This document shows positions 1 through 8,811 of a stretch of DNA of 64,000 nt, piece by piece. The stretch is from NCBI RefSeq assembly GCF_000424065.1, contig NZ_AUJE01000006.1, positions 1 through 64,000 of the forward strand, given 5' to 3'. This DNA is from Selenomonas ruminantium subsp. ruminantium ATCC 12561 (lineage in GTDB: Bacteria; Bacillota; Negativicutes; Selenomonadales; Selenomonadaceae). Position 1 is the first letter of the stretch, and each line of letters starts with the position of its first letter. Below the pieces are notes generated by a model. The model saw only the letters and a list, made by a program, of their open reading frames with translations. It was not told where the DNA came from and ran no database searches. Made by a program: the position numbers and the translations under genes.

Positions 1-1092
1 GCGAATGGTCAGATGCAGGGAATGGCGCAGACTGGCGGACAGGATTCAACGCAATGGGCAGGACAGGCTGGACAGGCACATCAGGGGACAATGTCCAATC
101 AAGGACAGACCAATTCGGGACAGAACTTTGGCCAGTCAATGCCAGCCAATGCGACGCAGGCGCAGCAGGAACAATTGGTTGGAGGACAGCAAAATAATTT
201 TAGACAGGGCAATGTCAATGGTCAGATGCAACAGCCGGAGAATCTGTTTATCAACAATCAACCACATCGGTCTAGTGATTCGCGTATGTCACCGATTGAA
301 CAGCTGCAACGTCCGCAACAGGCTGCTATGCAACAAGCTAAAAATCAGCTGTTAAATCAGGTTATGGAAAATACGCCTCAAACTATGAATGTATTGCGGG
401 ATTTGGCGCAACTATTGCTTGATGATGGAAACGTCAATCAAAAAGATGCTTTGCTGTTAAAGAGTTTTGTTAATGGTAAGGAAGCACTACTTAATGCAAA
501 GGAAGCTCAACAACTTCAGCAACTGATTCGTCTATGTCAGGCTAATGTACCTGCAACGATACAGCAGGCTGCTTTACAGCAAAATATTCCGGATCTTCCT
601 CGGTTATGGGCTTTTATGCAGCTTTGCGATATCATCTATACACGAAATATGACTGCGCGACAGTTGAAAAAAGCCGGTAAAGATGTAGCTGCGTTTGTTC
701 TTTCTATGCGTAATTCCATGGAAGGGGATAATCGTGCAGTTCCTGGACAACGCTCTTTGAACTTTATGATGCCCATGTATATGGGGGAAGAGAGCACGTA
801 TCCTTCTTATATCCATGTATATGATGAAAAACAGCCGGATCCGGAAACCGGTGAACTGAAAAAAGAAACCTGGTTGCGTTTGTGCGTGTTGACGGATAAT
901 ATCGGAGCCGTGGAAATCACTTGCCGGGTCTATCAGGAAAATCAGTTGGATATGCGGCTGTTTTTCTCCAGCACGGAAATCGCAAATGAATTCCGGGCAG
1001 AGATGAATACTTTGCGTAACTCTTTAAGAGACAGCAAACTTAGATTGAAAGAAATAAAAGTCGGAGCTGCAGGTGAGCGTCGATTTATGTAA
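1..1092 (+). CDS. FliK-like/YlqG-like protein, 5' end cut off
   Basis: The frame is open from the first base, so the true start lies upstream and 363 codons are visible. The first ~120 residues are rich in Gln, Asn, Gly and Ser and look disordered. A leucine-rich, probably helical region follows (~120-260). The last ~100 residues ('SYIHVYDEK', 'GAVEITCRVYQENQLDMRLFF') show the alternating hydrophobic pattern of the flagellar hook-length control (FliK) C-terminal domain. The next gene is a stand-alone FlhB C-terminal domain, the FliK/FlhB partner, and this order resembles ylqG-ylqH in Bacillus. That supports a role linked to type III export, but the FliK relationship is a pattern-level judgement. 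It ends just before a good promoter, so it may be the last gene of an upstream operon. Confidence 0.6.
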   Translation, partial: ANGQMQGMAQTGGQDSTQWAGQAGQAHQGTMSNQGQTNSGQNFGQSMPANATQAQQEQLVGGQQNNFRQGNVNGQMQQPENLFINNQPHRSSDSRMSPIEQLQRPQQAAMQQAKNQLLNQVMENTPQTMNVLRDLAQLLLDDGNVNQKDALLLKSFVNGKEALLNAKEAQQLQQLIRLCQANVPATIQQAALQQNIPDLPRLWAFMQLCDIIYTRNMTARQLKKAGKDVAAFVLSMRNSMEGDNRAVPGQRSLNFMMPMYMGEESTYPSYIHVYDEKQPDPETGELKKETWLRLCVLTDNIGAVEITCRVYQENQLDMRLFFSSTEIANEFRAEMNTLRNSLRDSKLRLKEIKVGAAGERRFM

Positions 1093-1109
1093 TTTTACCA
1101 TAACTGTCC

Positions 1110-1138
1110 TTGACACACGGACGATTGTGACATAAAAT
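1110..1138 (+). promoter_or_regulatory. sigma-A-type promoter for the FlhB-C/yraN/yifB genes
   Basis: TTGACA at 1110-1115 and TAAAAT at 1133-1138 are separated by 17 bases. They lie in the 80-base gap between the FliK-like gene and the FlhB-like gene, 35 bases before the latter's start. Confidence 0.6.
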
Positions 1139-1172
1139 GATAGTGAAGGAACACTCAGGCAGGTGAACAGGA

Positions 1173-1505
1173 ATGCAGAGACAACGGGTACCACTAAAAA
1201 CAGAACCGGAAACAGATCCCAATGCCCCTCAGCAGGCGGTGGCGTTAAAATATGATATGGAGCAGGATTCTGCACCGCGAGTGGTAGCCAAAGGTCGCGG
1301 GCATGTAGCAGAAAATATAATGGCTGCTGCGCAGAAGAATGCGGTTCCTGTTTACCAGAACAAGACGTTGGTCAATATGCTTATGGCTTTAGAGATAGAC
1401 CGTGAAATTCCACCGGAGCTTTATCGCACGATTGCCGAAGTTATGGCCTATGTATATCGTATTGACAAGAAAGCGAAAAAGAATCCGCCTGAGACGAACC
1501 GCTGA
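1173..1505 (+). CDS. stand-alone FlhB C-terminal domain protein (YlqH/FhlB type)
   Basis: A 110-residue soluble protein that matches only the cytoplasmic export-switch domain of FlhB/YscU. The signature is 'AVALKYD' (residues ~24-30) followed by 'APRVVAKGRGHVAENI' and 'NMLMALEIDREIPPELYRTIAEVMAYVYRI', which is the FlhB-C fold. The NPTH self-cleavage site that precedes AVALKYD in full FlhB is replaced here by 'NAPQQ', and no membrane segments are present, so it cannot act as a self-cleaving switch. The start has an AGGTGA-type ribosome site just upstream. Stand-alone FlhB-C proteins occur beside a FliK-like protein in several Firmicutes; their function is not settled. yraN follows closely. Confidence 0.8.
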   Translation: MQRQRVPLKTEPETDPNAPQQAVALKYDMEQDSAPRVVAKGRGHVAENIMAAAQKNAVPVYQNKTLVNMLMALEIDREIPPELYRTIAEVMAYVYRIDKKAKKNPPETNR

Positions 1506-1532
1506 TACAGTATGTTTGAAGAAGGGCAGACC

Positions 1533-1895
1533 ATGAAGAATCAGATTCTGGGAAGTCAGGGAGAACAGGCTGCTGCAGATTTTTTGCAGCAGCAGGGTTA
1601 TCGAATTTGTGCCCGTAATTTTCGCGTGCCTGTGGGAGAGATTGACATCATCGCCCGTCAGGGGGAAGTGTTGGCCTTTGTGGAGGTTAAGACCCGGCAT
1701 AGTAATCGCTATGGAACTCCTGCGCAGGCAGTGAATTTTCGCAAACAAAAGAAAATAATTCAGACTGCTCAGTGGTTTTTACGGCAGAAACATTTAGAGG
1801 ATAAGTGTTTCTGCCGTTTTGACGTGATAGAGGTTTATGCTTTGTCTACAGGAAAGTGGCAGGTAAGACATTTACCGGGAGCGTTTGAGTGCTGA
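1533..1895 (+). CDS. yraN: YraN family (UPF0102) endonuclease-like protein
   Basis: A 120-residue protein of the UPF0102 family, with a restriction-endonuclease-like (PD-(D/E)XK) core: 'GEIDIIA' carries the acidic residue and 'FVEVKTR' the E-x-K pair. An N-terminal 'GSQGEQAAADFLQQQGY' is typical. An upstream in-frame ATG at 1512 would add seven residues, but the ATG at 1533 has the better ribosome site (AAGAAGGG at ~1519-1526) and gives the family's usual length. It lies between the FlhB-like gene and yifB, only 18 bases before yifB. The yraN-comM neighbourhood is common in bacteria. The biochemical role is not established; a Holliday-junction or DNA-processing role has been proposed for relatives. 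Confidence 0.88.
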   Translation: MKNQILGSQGEQAAADFLQQQGYRICARNFRVPVGEIDIIARQGEVLAFVEVKTRHSNRYGTPAQAVNFRKQKKIIQTAQWFLRQKHLEDKCFCRFDVIEVYALSTGKWQVRHLPGAFEC

Positions 1896-1913
1896 AAAGT
1901 GGGGAGGGATTTG

Positions 1914-3434
1914 ATGTTTGCACGGACTTTTGGGGCAACGACTTTGGGCGTAGACGGGCTGATTATTGACGTGGAAGTCGATTCAGCCGCGGGCTTGCCC
2001 GGCTTTGATATTGTAGGGCTGGCAGATGCCTTGGTAAAGGAAGCAAAAGAGCGGGTGCGTACGGCGATTCGCAATTCCGGGATTCAGCTGCGGCAGGAAA
2101 AGGTGACGATCAATCTGGCCCCAGCTGATGTGCGCAAAGACAGTTCTGGACTTGATTTGCCGATTGCTGTGGGGCTGCTCGCTGCTTACGGTCTGATTTC
2201 AGCAGAAACTTTGGATAAGTACCTTTTTGCAGCAGAACTTTCGCTAGAAGGAGAATGCCGTGGCATTCGGGGAATTCTGCCTATGGCGGTAAAGGCCAAG
2301 GAGGCAGGCTTTCAGGCGATGTTTGTCGCCCGTGATAATGCCAACGAAGCCCTGCTTGTAGATGGGCTGGAAGTTTATGCGGTAGACAATCTGGCACAAC
2401 TGGTGGGCTTTTTGACTGGGCAGGAACGCTTGCTGCCGGTAAAGCCGCAAGCACCGATTCGGGAAGAACGGGAATTTGCCGATGATTTTGCTGATGTGCA
2501 GGGACAGTTTCAGGCGAAGCGGGCTTTGGAAATTGCCGCTGCTGGTGGGCACAATGTGCTGATGGTTGGTGCACCGGGCGCCGGCAAGACCATGCTGGCG
2601 CGGAGAATGGGGTCTATCCTGCCGCCAATGGGGACAGAGGAAAAATTGGAAGTTACCAAAATTTACAGTGTAGCGGGATTGCTGAAGGGCAGTGGCTTGA
2701 TTGAGGAAAGGCCATTTCGCAGCCCGCATCATACGGCATCTATGGCGGCAATGATTGGTGGTGGCAGTGTGCCAAGACCGGGGGAGGTAACCCTGGCTCA
2801 TCATGGTGTGTTGTTTTTGGATGAGCTTCCGGAATTCAATAAAAAAACATTAGAGGTACTCAGAGAACCAATAGAAGACCGAAAATTAACAATTTCCAGA
2901 GCAAATGCCTCCATAACATTTCCTTCCAGTTTTGTGTTAATTGCCTCGATGAATCCCTGTGTATGCGGATGGGCTCATGATGAAGAGCATGAATGTAAAT
3001 GCACAGCCTATGAGATAAAACGGTATAAGCAGAAAATATCCGGGCCGCTGCTGGACAGAATGGATATACATCTTTGGGTGCCTCGCGTGAAATACGACGA
3101 ACTTGCCGCAAGAAAACGGGCGGAATCTTCTGCGGAGATTCGTAAGCGGGTGGTTGCGGCGAGAAAAATCCAGTTGTCCAGGTTGAAAAAATATCATCTA
3201 TTCTGTAATGCGCAGATGAATCATGCGCTTTTACAGAAACTCTGCGTATTGGAGCCGGCTGCTCAGCAGCTGTTGAAACAGGCTTTTCAGAAAATGGGCC
3301 TTTCCGCAAGGGCTTATGATCGGATTGTGAAGGTGGCTCGTACCATAGCGGATTTGGCCGGCGAGAAAAATATTCAGGCTGCACATATTGCGGAGGCCAT
3401 ACAACTGCGAAATGACCGATGTCTTGAGGTGTGA
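1914..3434 (+). CDS. comM: YifB/ComM family Mg chelatase-like AAA+ ATPase
   Basis: 506 residues, full length for the family. The N-terminal Lon-protease-like domain (~1-170) begins with the typical 'FARTFGATTLGVDGLIIDVEVD'. The Mg-chelatase AAA+ module follows, with Walker A 'GAPGAGKT' (~218-225) and Walker B 'LFLDELPEF' (~300). A C-terminal Mg-chelatase-C region ends the protein. ComM is a hexameric helicase that drives branch migration when single-stranded DNA is taken into the chromosome during natural transformation. A GTG at 1899 is in frame, but the ATG at 1914 sits right behind GGGAGGG and gives the canonical N-terminus. It is probably cotranscribed with yraN. Confidence 0.93.
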   Translation: MFARTFGATTLGVDGLIIDVEVDSAAGLPGFDIVGLADALVKEAKERVRTAIRNSGIQLRQEKVTINLAPADVRKDSSGLDLPIAVGLLAAYGLISAETLDKYLFAAELSLEGECRGIRGILPMAVKAKEAGFQAMFVARDNANEALLVDGLEVYAVDNLAQLVGFLTGQERLLPVKPQAPIREEREFADDFADVQGQFQAKRALEIAAAGGHNVLMVGAPGAGKTMLARRMGSILPPMGTEEKLEVTKIYSVAGLLKGSGLIEERPFRSPHHTASMAAMIGGGSVPRPGEVTLAHHGVLFLDELPEFNKKTLEVLREPIEDRKLTISRANASITFPSSFVLIASMNPCVCGWAHDEEHECKCTAYEIKRYKQKISGPLLDRMDIHLWVPRVKYDELAARKRAESSAEIRKRVVAARKIQLSRLKKYHLFCNAQMNHALLQKLCVLEPAAQQLLKQAFQKMGLSARAYDRIVKVARTIADLAGEKNIQAAHIAEAIQLRNDRCLEV

Positions 3435-3448
3435 AAGACAAAAAATGC

Positions 3449-3477
3449 GTGACAAGGAGACAAGAACAGTGTACAAT
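3449..3477 (+). promoter_or_regulatory. probable promoter for the yjiH-like gene
   Basis: GTGACA (3449-3454) and TACAAT (3472-3477) with a 17-base spacer, 44 bases before the ATG at 3521. Confidence 0.45.
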
Positions 3478-3520
3478 AAGTGTTGCTGTAAATTTATGCA
3501 TTAAAAGTGAGGAAAAATAC

Positions 3521-4837
3521 ATGACATGGTTTAAGTTTGTAGCTGGTGCCTTGTTCGGCATGGGCATGTTCCTCTTTCCCGCAGGAGAAGGGGAGGGCTT
3601 TAGTACTCCGGTAGGCTTGCTGACGGAGTGGTTAGAGAAGCTGATTACCGCCAATGCACCGTGGTTCTTGTACCTGCTGGTGGCGTTTTCGGCACTGGGC
3701 GCGCTTGCCTGCCGGTTTTATACGCCGGAATTCATTGCCCGGCGCAAGTGGGCGGCAGGTTTGTTTGCTGTTTCCTGGCCATATCTTTTAACCCGCCTGG
3801 TGGCTTTAGCGGTGGTTATCTGTGTCGGTGGTGAAATCGGCCCGGAATGGATTCGGGGTGAGGATGTCGGCGGCAGCATGGTAGGGCTGTCGCGAACGCT
3901 GGTGGCGCTTGCCTTTTCCTTGAGTTTTGTCCTGCCGTTTTTGACGGACACGGGGATTATGGAGTTTACCGGCGTGCTCTTAAAGCCGGTTATCCGTCCG
4001 CTATTCCATGTGCCGGGACGGGCATCGGTTGACCTCATTGCCTCCTGGCTGGCTTCATCGAATACGGCGGTGCTCATCACGGCCGGTCAGTATAACAGCG
4101 GCTATTACAGTCGCCGGGAAGCGGCGACCATCATGACGAATTTTTCGCTGGTGTCCATTCCCTTCTGTATGGTAGTGGCCGGAACCCTGCATGTGGAAAA
4201 ATATTTCCCGCTGCTGTATCTGACGGTAACGGCCGTAGGGCTGCTACTGGCGGTTATCGCGGTGCGCATTCCCCCGCTTTCAACGGTAGCGGAGGAATAT
4301 CGCGGTGAACCGCAACTGCGGGAAGAAGTGCCGCAGGGCAATTCGCTCGTCAGTTGGGCCATTGCGGCGGCTTTGGAGCGGGCGGAGAAATTCCGTTTGT
4401 CGATTGCCGTAGGTGTGGGCCTGGAAATGGCTGTGGGGATTTTGTTTGACCTCATTCCCATCGTCATTGCCTGGGGAACCATCGGTACGCTGCTCGTCAA
4501 TGAAACGCCCATTTTCCAATGGATAGCCTATCCCATGGGGCTTTATATGTGGGCAATTGGCATACCGGATGCATTCACATTGGCGCCGGCAACGCTGGTG
4601 GGCTTTATCGATATGTTTATCCCTGCCCTGATTACCAACCAGGATGCTGGCGAACAGATTCGTTTCTTTATTTCGGCACTGTCGCTCGTGCAGATTATCT
4701 ATCTGACCGAGGTGGGCAGTATCATTGTCAAGAGTGATGTCGGGCTCGATATGAAACGGCTGTTCATTATCTTTTTGGAACGTACACTCATCGCCATTCC
4801 GCTGTTGTGGTTGGTGACGAAATTTTTTGTCGGTTAA
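3521..4837 (+). CDS. yjiH: YjiH family integral membrane protein (nucleoside-recognition/Gate domain)
   Basis: A 438-residue polytopic membrane protein with about ten hydrophobic segments. 'SFVLPFLTDTGIMEFTGVLLKPVIRPLFHVPGRAS' and 'SWLASSNTAVLITAGQYNSGYYSRREAATIMTNFSLVSIPF' are hallmark stretches of the YjiH/Gate family, which resembles half of a nucleoside or spore-maturation-type transporter. The substrate is unknown. The frame is open further upstream (to 3431, overlapping yifB), but the ATG at 3521 follows GTGAGGAAAAA and starts the first membrane helix. It is flanked by a promoter and a gap on both sides, so it is probably monocistronic. Confidence 0.85.
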   Translation: MTWFKFVAGALFGMGMFLFPAGEGEGFSTPVGLLTEWLEKLITANAPWFLYLLVAFSALGALACRFYTPEFIARRKWAAGLFAVSWPYLLTRLVALAVVICVGGEIGPEWIRGEDVGGSMVGLSRTLVALAFSLSFVLPFLTDTGIMEFTGVLLKPVIRPLFHVPGRASVDLIASWLASSNTAVLITAGQYNSGYYSRREAATIMTNFSLVSIPFCMVVAGTLHVEKYFPLLYLTVTAVGLLLAVIAVRIPPLSTVAEEYRGEPQLREEVPQGNSLVSWAIAAALERAEKFRLSIAVGVGLEMAVGILFDLIPIVIAWGTIGTLLVNETPIFQWIAYPMGLYMWAIGIPDAFTLAPATLVGFIDMFIPALITNQDAGEQIRFFISALSLVQIIYLTEVGSIIVKSDVGLDMKRLFIIFLERTLIAIPLLWLVTKFFVG

Positions 4838-4860
4838 AAGCATATTATAGAAGGAATTTT

Positions 4861-4888
4861 TTGTCTCCTTACAGAATACTACCATAAT
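4861..4888 (+). promoter_or_regulatory. possible promoter for the kinase pair
   Basis: TTGTCT (4861-4866) and CATAAT (4883-4888) with a 16-base spacer, 29 bases before the kinase start. The ribosome site GGAGGGAG lies at about 4904-4911. It is a moderate match only. Confidence 0.35.
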
Positions 4889-4917
4889 GGATTAAAGCAT
4901 TACTGGAGGGAGCGCAA

Positions 4918-6918
4918 ATGTTAGCCGACTGGAAAAAAAAATTTGCTAATATTGACGATGCTTTTGCGCCAGTTTTGGTTTGCCGGAGGCATGTTGACGA
5001 TTTCGAAGTCCTGCATATTTCTGCAGGGCTTTGTCGTATGTTCAAAATGAGCCGCGAAGAACTCTATGACTTCTTTATGCTGCCGACAAATGAGCAGATA
5101 CATCCGGACGATTTGGTACGCGTGTTGCGTATGGTGCAGCACGTTTTTCATCATCCGGAGGAGCTTATGCAGTTTACTTACCGCATGGTTCTGCCGCGCA
5201 AAAAAGATGAATATATCTGGCTTATGTCGACCATTTATGGCCGTAAATTAACCGATGGCTCGGTTTTGCAGTACATCGCGAGTATTGACATAACGGCTGA
5301 GCGGGAAGAACAGGAAAAACAGGCGGCGATTTTTACGCATACCAACGCCCTGTTGGAGCGGGTTTTGGCGACCACGCAGACGGCACTTTTTTGGAAAGAT
5401 AAGGAAAGACGCTTTCAAGGGGCAAACAAAGCCTTTCTGGACTATTATGATTTTCCCTCGGAAGAGGTCATCCTGGGGAAGACCGATGAGGACATGGGCT
5501 GGCATGAGGACGAAGAACCCTTCAAAAGTGATGAGTGGCGTATCCTGCGGACGGGAGAATCGACTTACCGCGTCCGTGGAAAATGTATGAGTCATGGGGA
5601 AATGCGGGATATTGTCGCTAGTAAGAGCCCCTTGATTGAAAACGGTGAGATTGTCGGCCTGGTGGGCAGTTTTGAGGATGTGACCGATGAAACCCGCCAT
5701 CAGGAGCAGGTCGAACAGCTCAATGAACAGCTGCGGCACGCACTCGACAAGGCGGAAAGTGCCAATCAGGCCAAGACGGCTTTTCTCTCCAATGTGAGTC
5801 ATGATATGCGCACGCCGTTAAACGGCATTTTGGGCATTACCGAACTGGCGTTGAAGACCGACGATATCGAAAAGATACGGGGGTATCTGCAAAAAATCAT
5901 GACGGCAGGTTCCCTGCTGAAGGATTTGATTAACGATACGTTGGAGCTTTCCCGGATTGGCAGCGGCAAGAAAAAGCTGGACTATGAGGTGGTGGAGGCA
6001 AGCTCCATGCTTGACCGCCTGATTACTTCCATTCGCTCGGCTGCTGAGCAGAATGGAGTCAATTTCCATGTGGATTTGCCCTTTGACGAACTGGGCTTTG
6101 TGCGCACAGACCGTTTGAAACTGTCCAAGGTACTGCTGAATCTCCTGTCCAATGCCGTAAAATTTACACCCAAGGGCGGTGATGTATGGCTCCTGGGCGA
6201 GGTGCTTTCCTGCGATGAGCACGAGGCGGCCTGTCGCTTTACGGTCAGGGACAATGGCGCAGGCATGAGCAAGGAATTTCTGCCCAAGATGTTTAATCCC
6301 TTTGAACAGGAAAATGCCCTGTCCGTGCAGGGCAAGCAGGGGACAGGACTGGGGCTTTCCATTGCGAAGGAGCTTTTGGATGTTTTGGGCGGTACGATTG
6401 CGGTGGAAAGTGAGAAGGGCAAGGGAACAACCTTTATCGTGGAGGTTCGTTTTGAGCGTACGGAACGTATTGGCGAGCAGACGGCTATAGAGACGGAAAT
6501 GGTATGCCTGGATAATCGGCAGATTCTGGTCTGTGAGGATAATGAGCTGAATCGGGAAATCGTCACGACCATTTTGGAAATGCATAAATTAAAGGTAATC
6601 CATGCGGAAAATGGAGAACAGGGCGTTCAGCGCTTTATGGAATCCCCGGAATACAGCATTGAAGCAATCCTGATGGATATCCGGATGCCTGTGATGGATG
6701 GGCTGACGGCAGCGGCAAAGATACGGCAGTTAGAGCGGAAGGATGCCGCATTGGTGCCCATTATTGCCCTGTCGGCCAACGCCTTTCAGGAGGACGTGGA
6801 AGATTCGCGCAAAGCGGGTATGAATGACCATCTGACCAAGCCCATCGAGCCGGTTTTGCTTTTAAATTGCCTGCAGCGTCAAATCGGCAATTATGAAGCA
6901 CAGCGAAGGGGGCGGTGA
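4918..6918 (+). CDS. hybrid sensor histidine kinase/response regulator with two PAS domains
   Basis: 666 residues, no clear membrane segment, so probably cytoplasmic. In order: a PAS fold (~20-125), a second PAS (~150-260, 'TALFWKDKERRFQGANKAFLDYYDF'), a short coiled coil, HisKA with phospho-acceptor His295 in 'SHDMRTPLNG', the HATPase with its N box 'LLNLLSNAVKFTP' (~407) and G boxes 'DNGAGMS' and 'GTGLGLS', and a C-terminal receiver with Asp587 in 'LMDIRMPVMDG' and 'KP' near the end. No Hpt or DNA-binding output domain is attached, so phosphate must pass to a partner encoded elsewhere. It overlaps the next kinase gene (TGATG), so the two are translationally coupled and probably form one signalling unit. 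The stimulus is unknown. Confidence 0.92.
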   Translation: MLADWKKKFANIDDAFAPVLVCRRHVDDFEVLHISAGLCRMFKMSREELYDFFMLPTNEQIHPDDLVRVLRMVQHVFHHPEELMQFTYRMVLPRKKDEYIWLMSTIYGRKLTDGSVLQYIASIDITAEREEQEKQAAIFTHTNALLERVLATTQTALFWKDKERRFQGANKAFLDYYDFPSEEVILGKTDEDMGWHEDEEPFKSDEWRILRTGESTYRVRGKCMSHGEMRDIVASKSPLIENGEIVGLVGSFEDVTDETRHQEQVEQLNEQLRHALDKAESANQAKTAFLSNVSHDMRTPLNGILGITELALKTDDIEKIRGYLQKIMTAGSLLKDLINDTLELSRIGSGKKKLDYEVVEASSMLDRLITSIRSAAEQNGVNFHVDLPFDELGFVRTDRLKLSKVLLNLLSNAVKFTPKGGDVWLLGEVLSCDEHEAACRFTVRDNGAGMSKEFLPKMFNPFEQENALSVQGKQGTGLGLSIAKELLDVLGGTIAVESEKGKGTTFIVEVRFERTERIGEQTAIETEMVCLDNRQILVCEDNELNREIVTTILEMHKLKVIHAENGEQGVQRFMESPEYSIEAILMDIRMPVMDGLTAAAKIRQLERKDAALVPIIALSANAFQEDVEDSRKAGMNDHLTKPIEPVLLLNCLQRQIGNYEAQRRGR

Positions 6919-8804
6919 TGATGGAGTTGAAACGTGAAGATATCAAAAGCTTGACGGCCATTTTCCCCGGCAACTGTGCTGTTTATAAGCTGAAGGAGAG
7001 GACGCTGGAATTTCTGATGTCCTCCGAGGGACTGGAAGAAGTAGGCCATCGTGTCGGCCGGGTGTTTTTAGCGGATGTGCAGCTCGATTTATGTGCGCGG
7101 ATATTTCAGAACGACCGCCGTTTTTTGCGGGAGGCCGTGGAACAGGCATTAACGAAAGGTTCTGCCGAATGCGTTTACCGCATCGGGCATGAGGAGCGTG
7201 ACGAATTTATCTGGGTGCATACTATTGTCAAATACATCGGTGAACTGGAGGATAGCCCTGTGCTGATTCTGACCTTCCGCGATGCGGCGGAAAGCAATCA
7301 GGCCCAGCTGGAACTCTTAGAGGATATGGACACCATTGTCTATGTCTGCGATGTGGAGACCCAGGAACTTTTATATGCCAATCGGTCGGCGGTCAGAAAC
7401 AGCCAGCAGCAGAGCAGCTACAGCGGGCATAAATGCTATAATTACATGTTCGGCAAAAACTGTGTCTGTGAGGATTGCCAGTTAAAACATCTGCAAATGG
7501 ACGGCAAGCAGGAACTCGTGCGTCACGACAGTGAAAATGACCGTTATCTGAATATCGAAAAGAAGGGCATCAGCTGGTATGGCCGCTTTGCCTGTGCGCA
7601 TTTCATCAATGATGTGACGGAGAAAAAGCGCAATGAACGGATGCTCGCGATGGAGCGGGAAACAACCGCCAAGGCCGCCTTTGTGTCCAATGTGAGCCAT
7701 GATATGCGCACGCCGCTCAACGGCATTTTGGGCTTTACGGAGCTGGCTATGCAGAGTACGGGCGATGATAAGCGCGCAGAATATCTGGAAAAAATCCGTA
7801 CGACCGGCAAATTTATGCTGAATCTCATCAACGAAACGCTGGACTTAACGAAGATTACCAGCGGCAAACTCGAAGTCGAACCGGAAAACTGCAATATCCA
7901 GAACGTGTTGGACACCATTGTGGTGTCGGCCTATGCCAATGCGGAAGTCAAAGGCGTAGAATTCGTTACCGAACTGGAAGGTTTGCATTTTACGGATGTG
8001 TATGTGGATGTTTTGAAATTGCAGAAGGTCATCTTAAACCTGCTCTCCAATGCGGTGAAATACACGCCGGCAGGGGGAAAAGTTACGATGGTCATGGAAG
8101 GACCGCAGGATTTTGGCGAGGGCTATAACTGCCATATTGCCATTGTGGACACAGGGCTGGGCATGGAAAAAAGCTTTCTGCCCAAGTTGTTTGAGCCCTT
8201 TGCCCAGGAACGCAGCAAGCTCACGCGTAAGATAGAAGGGACAGGTTTAGGTATGTCAATTGTCAAGCAGCTGGTGGATTTATTGGGCGGTAAAATTACC
8301 GTGGACAGCGAACCGGGAAAGGGCACAAAGTTTGACCTTTGGCTGGATATCCCGCCGGGCAAGGAAGTGGATGCGGACGATACAGCTGCCAACAATTATC
8401 CGGAACTTGCCGGGATGAAGGTGCTGCTCTGTGAGGATAATGAAATCAACCGCGAATTGGTGTATAATCTGTTGGCGGTCTATGGCGTGGAAGTGCGCTG
8501 TGCTGCCGATGGGCAAAAAGGCGTGGCTATCTTTGCGGGTTCGCCAAAAGACAGCATTGATGTTATACTAATGGATGTGCGTATGCCCATTATGGATGGG
8601 CTGGAAGCCACCAGGGCTATCCGGGCCATGAGCCGCGAAGATGCCCGTTATGTGCCCATCTTTGGTTTGACCGGAGATGTGGATGAAGATTCGGTTGCAG
8701 AAGCCAAAGCGGCAGGTATGGATGACTGCTTGCCCAAGCCCGTGGATATTCCGCAATTGCTGGGAAAATTATCGGCGGCGCTGCATGCTAAGGGGGAAAA
8801 ATAA
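6918..8804 (+). CDS. hybrid histidine kinase/response regulator with a Cys4 cluster in its PAS region
   Basis: 628 residues starting at the ATG that overlaps the previous stop (a GTG at 6915 is the other option). The N-terminal ~130 residues are PAS-like. Residues ~130-240 form a second sensor module with four closely spaced cysteines, C173-x8-C182-x-C184-x2-C187, a pattern able to bind a metal or Fe-S centre. HisKA has His261 in 'SHDMRTPLNG', the HATPase has 'LNLLSNAVKYTP' and 'GTGLGMS', and the C-terminal receiver has Asp553 in 'LMDVRMPIMDG'. It is clearly a paralogue of the kinase before it. The cysteine cluster suggests redox, oxygen or metal sensing; that is inference. The ABC ATPase gene starts 8 bases after the stop. 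Confidence 0.92.
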   Translation: MMELKREDIKSLTAIFPGNCAVYKLKERTLEFLMSSEGLEEVGHRVGRVFLADVQLDLCARIFQNDRRFLREAVEQALTKGSAECVYRIGHEERDEFIWVHTIVKYIGELEDSPVLILTFRDAAESNQAQLELLEDMDTIVYVCDVETQELLYANRSAVRNSQQQSSYSGHKCYNYMFGKNCVCEDCQLKHLQMDGKQELVRHDSENDRYLNIEKKGISWYGRFACAHFINDVTEKKRNERMLAMERETTAKAAFVSNVSHDMRTPLNGILGFTELAMQSTGDDKRAEYLEKIRTTGKFMLNLINETLDLTKITSGKLEVEPENCNIQNVLDTIVVSAYANAEVKGVEFVTELEGLHFTDVYVDVLKLQKVILNLLSNAVKYTPAGGKVTMVMEGPQDFGEGYNCHIAIVDTGLGMEKSFLPKLFEPFAQERSKLTRKIEGTGLGMSIVKQLVDLLGGKITVDSEPGKGTKFDLWLDIPPGKEVDADDTAANNYPELAGMKVLLCEDNEINRELVYNLLAVYGVEVRCAADGQKGVAIFAGSPKDSIDVILMDVRMPIMDGLEATRAIRAMSREDARYVPIFGLTGDVDEDSVAEAKAAGMDDCLPKPVDIPQLLGKLSAALHAKGEK

Positions 8805-8811
8805 AAAGTTC

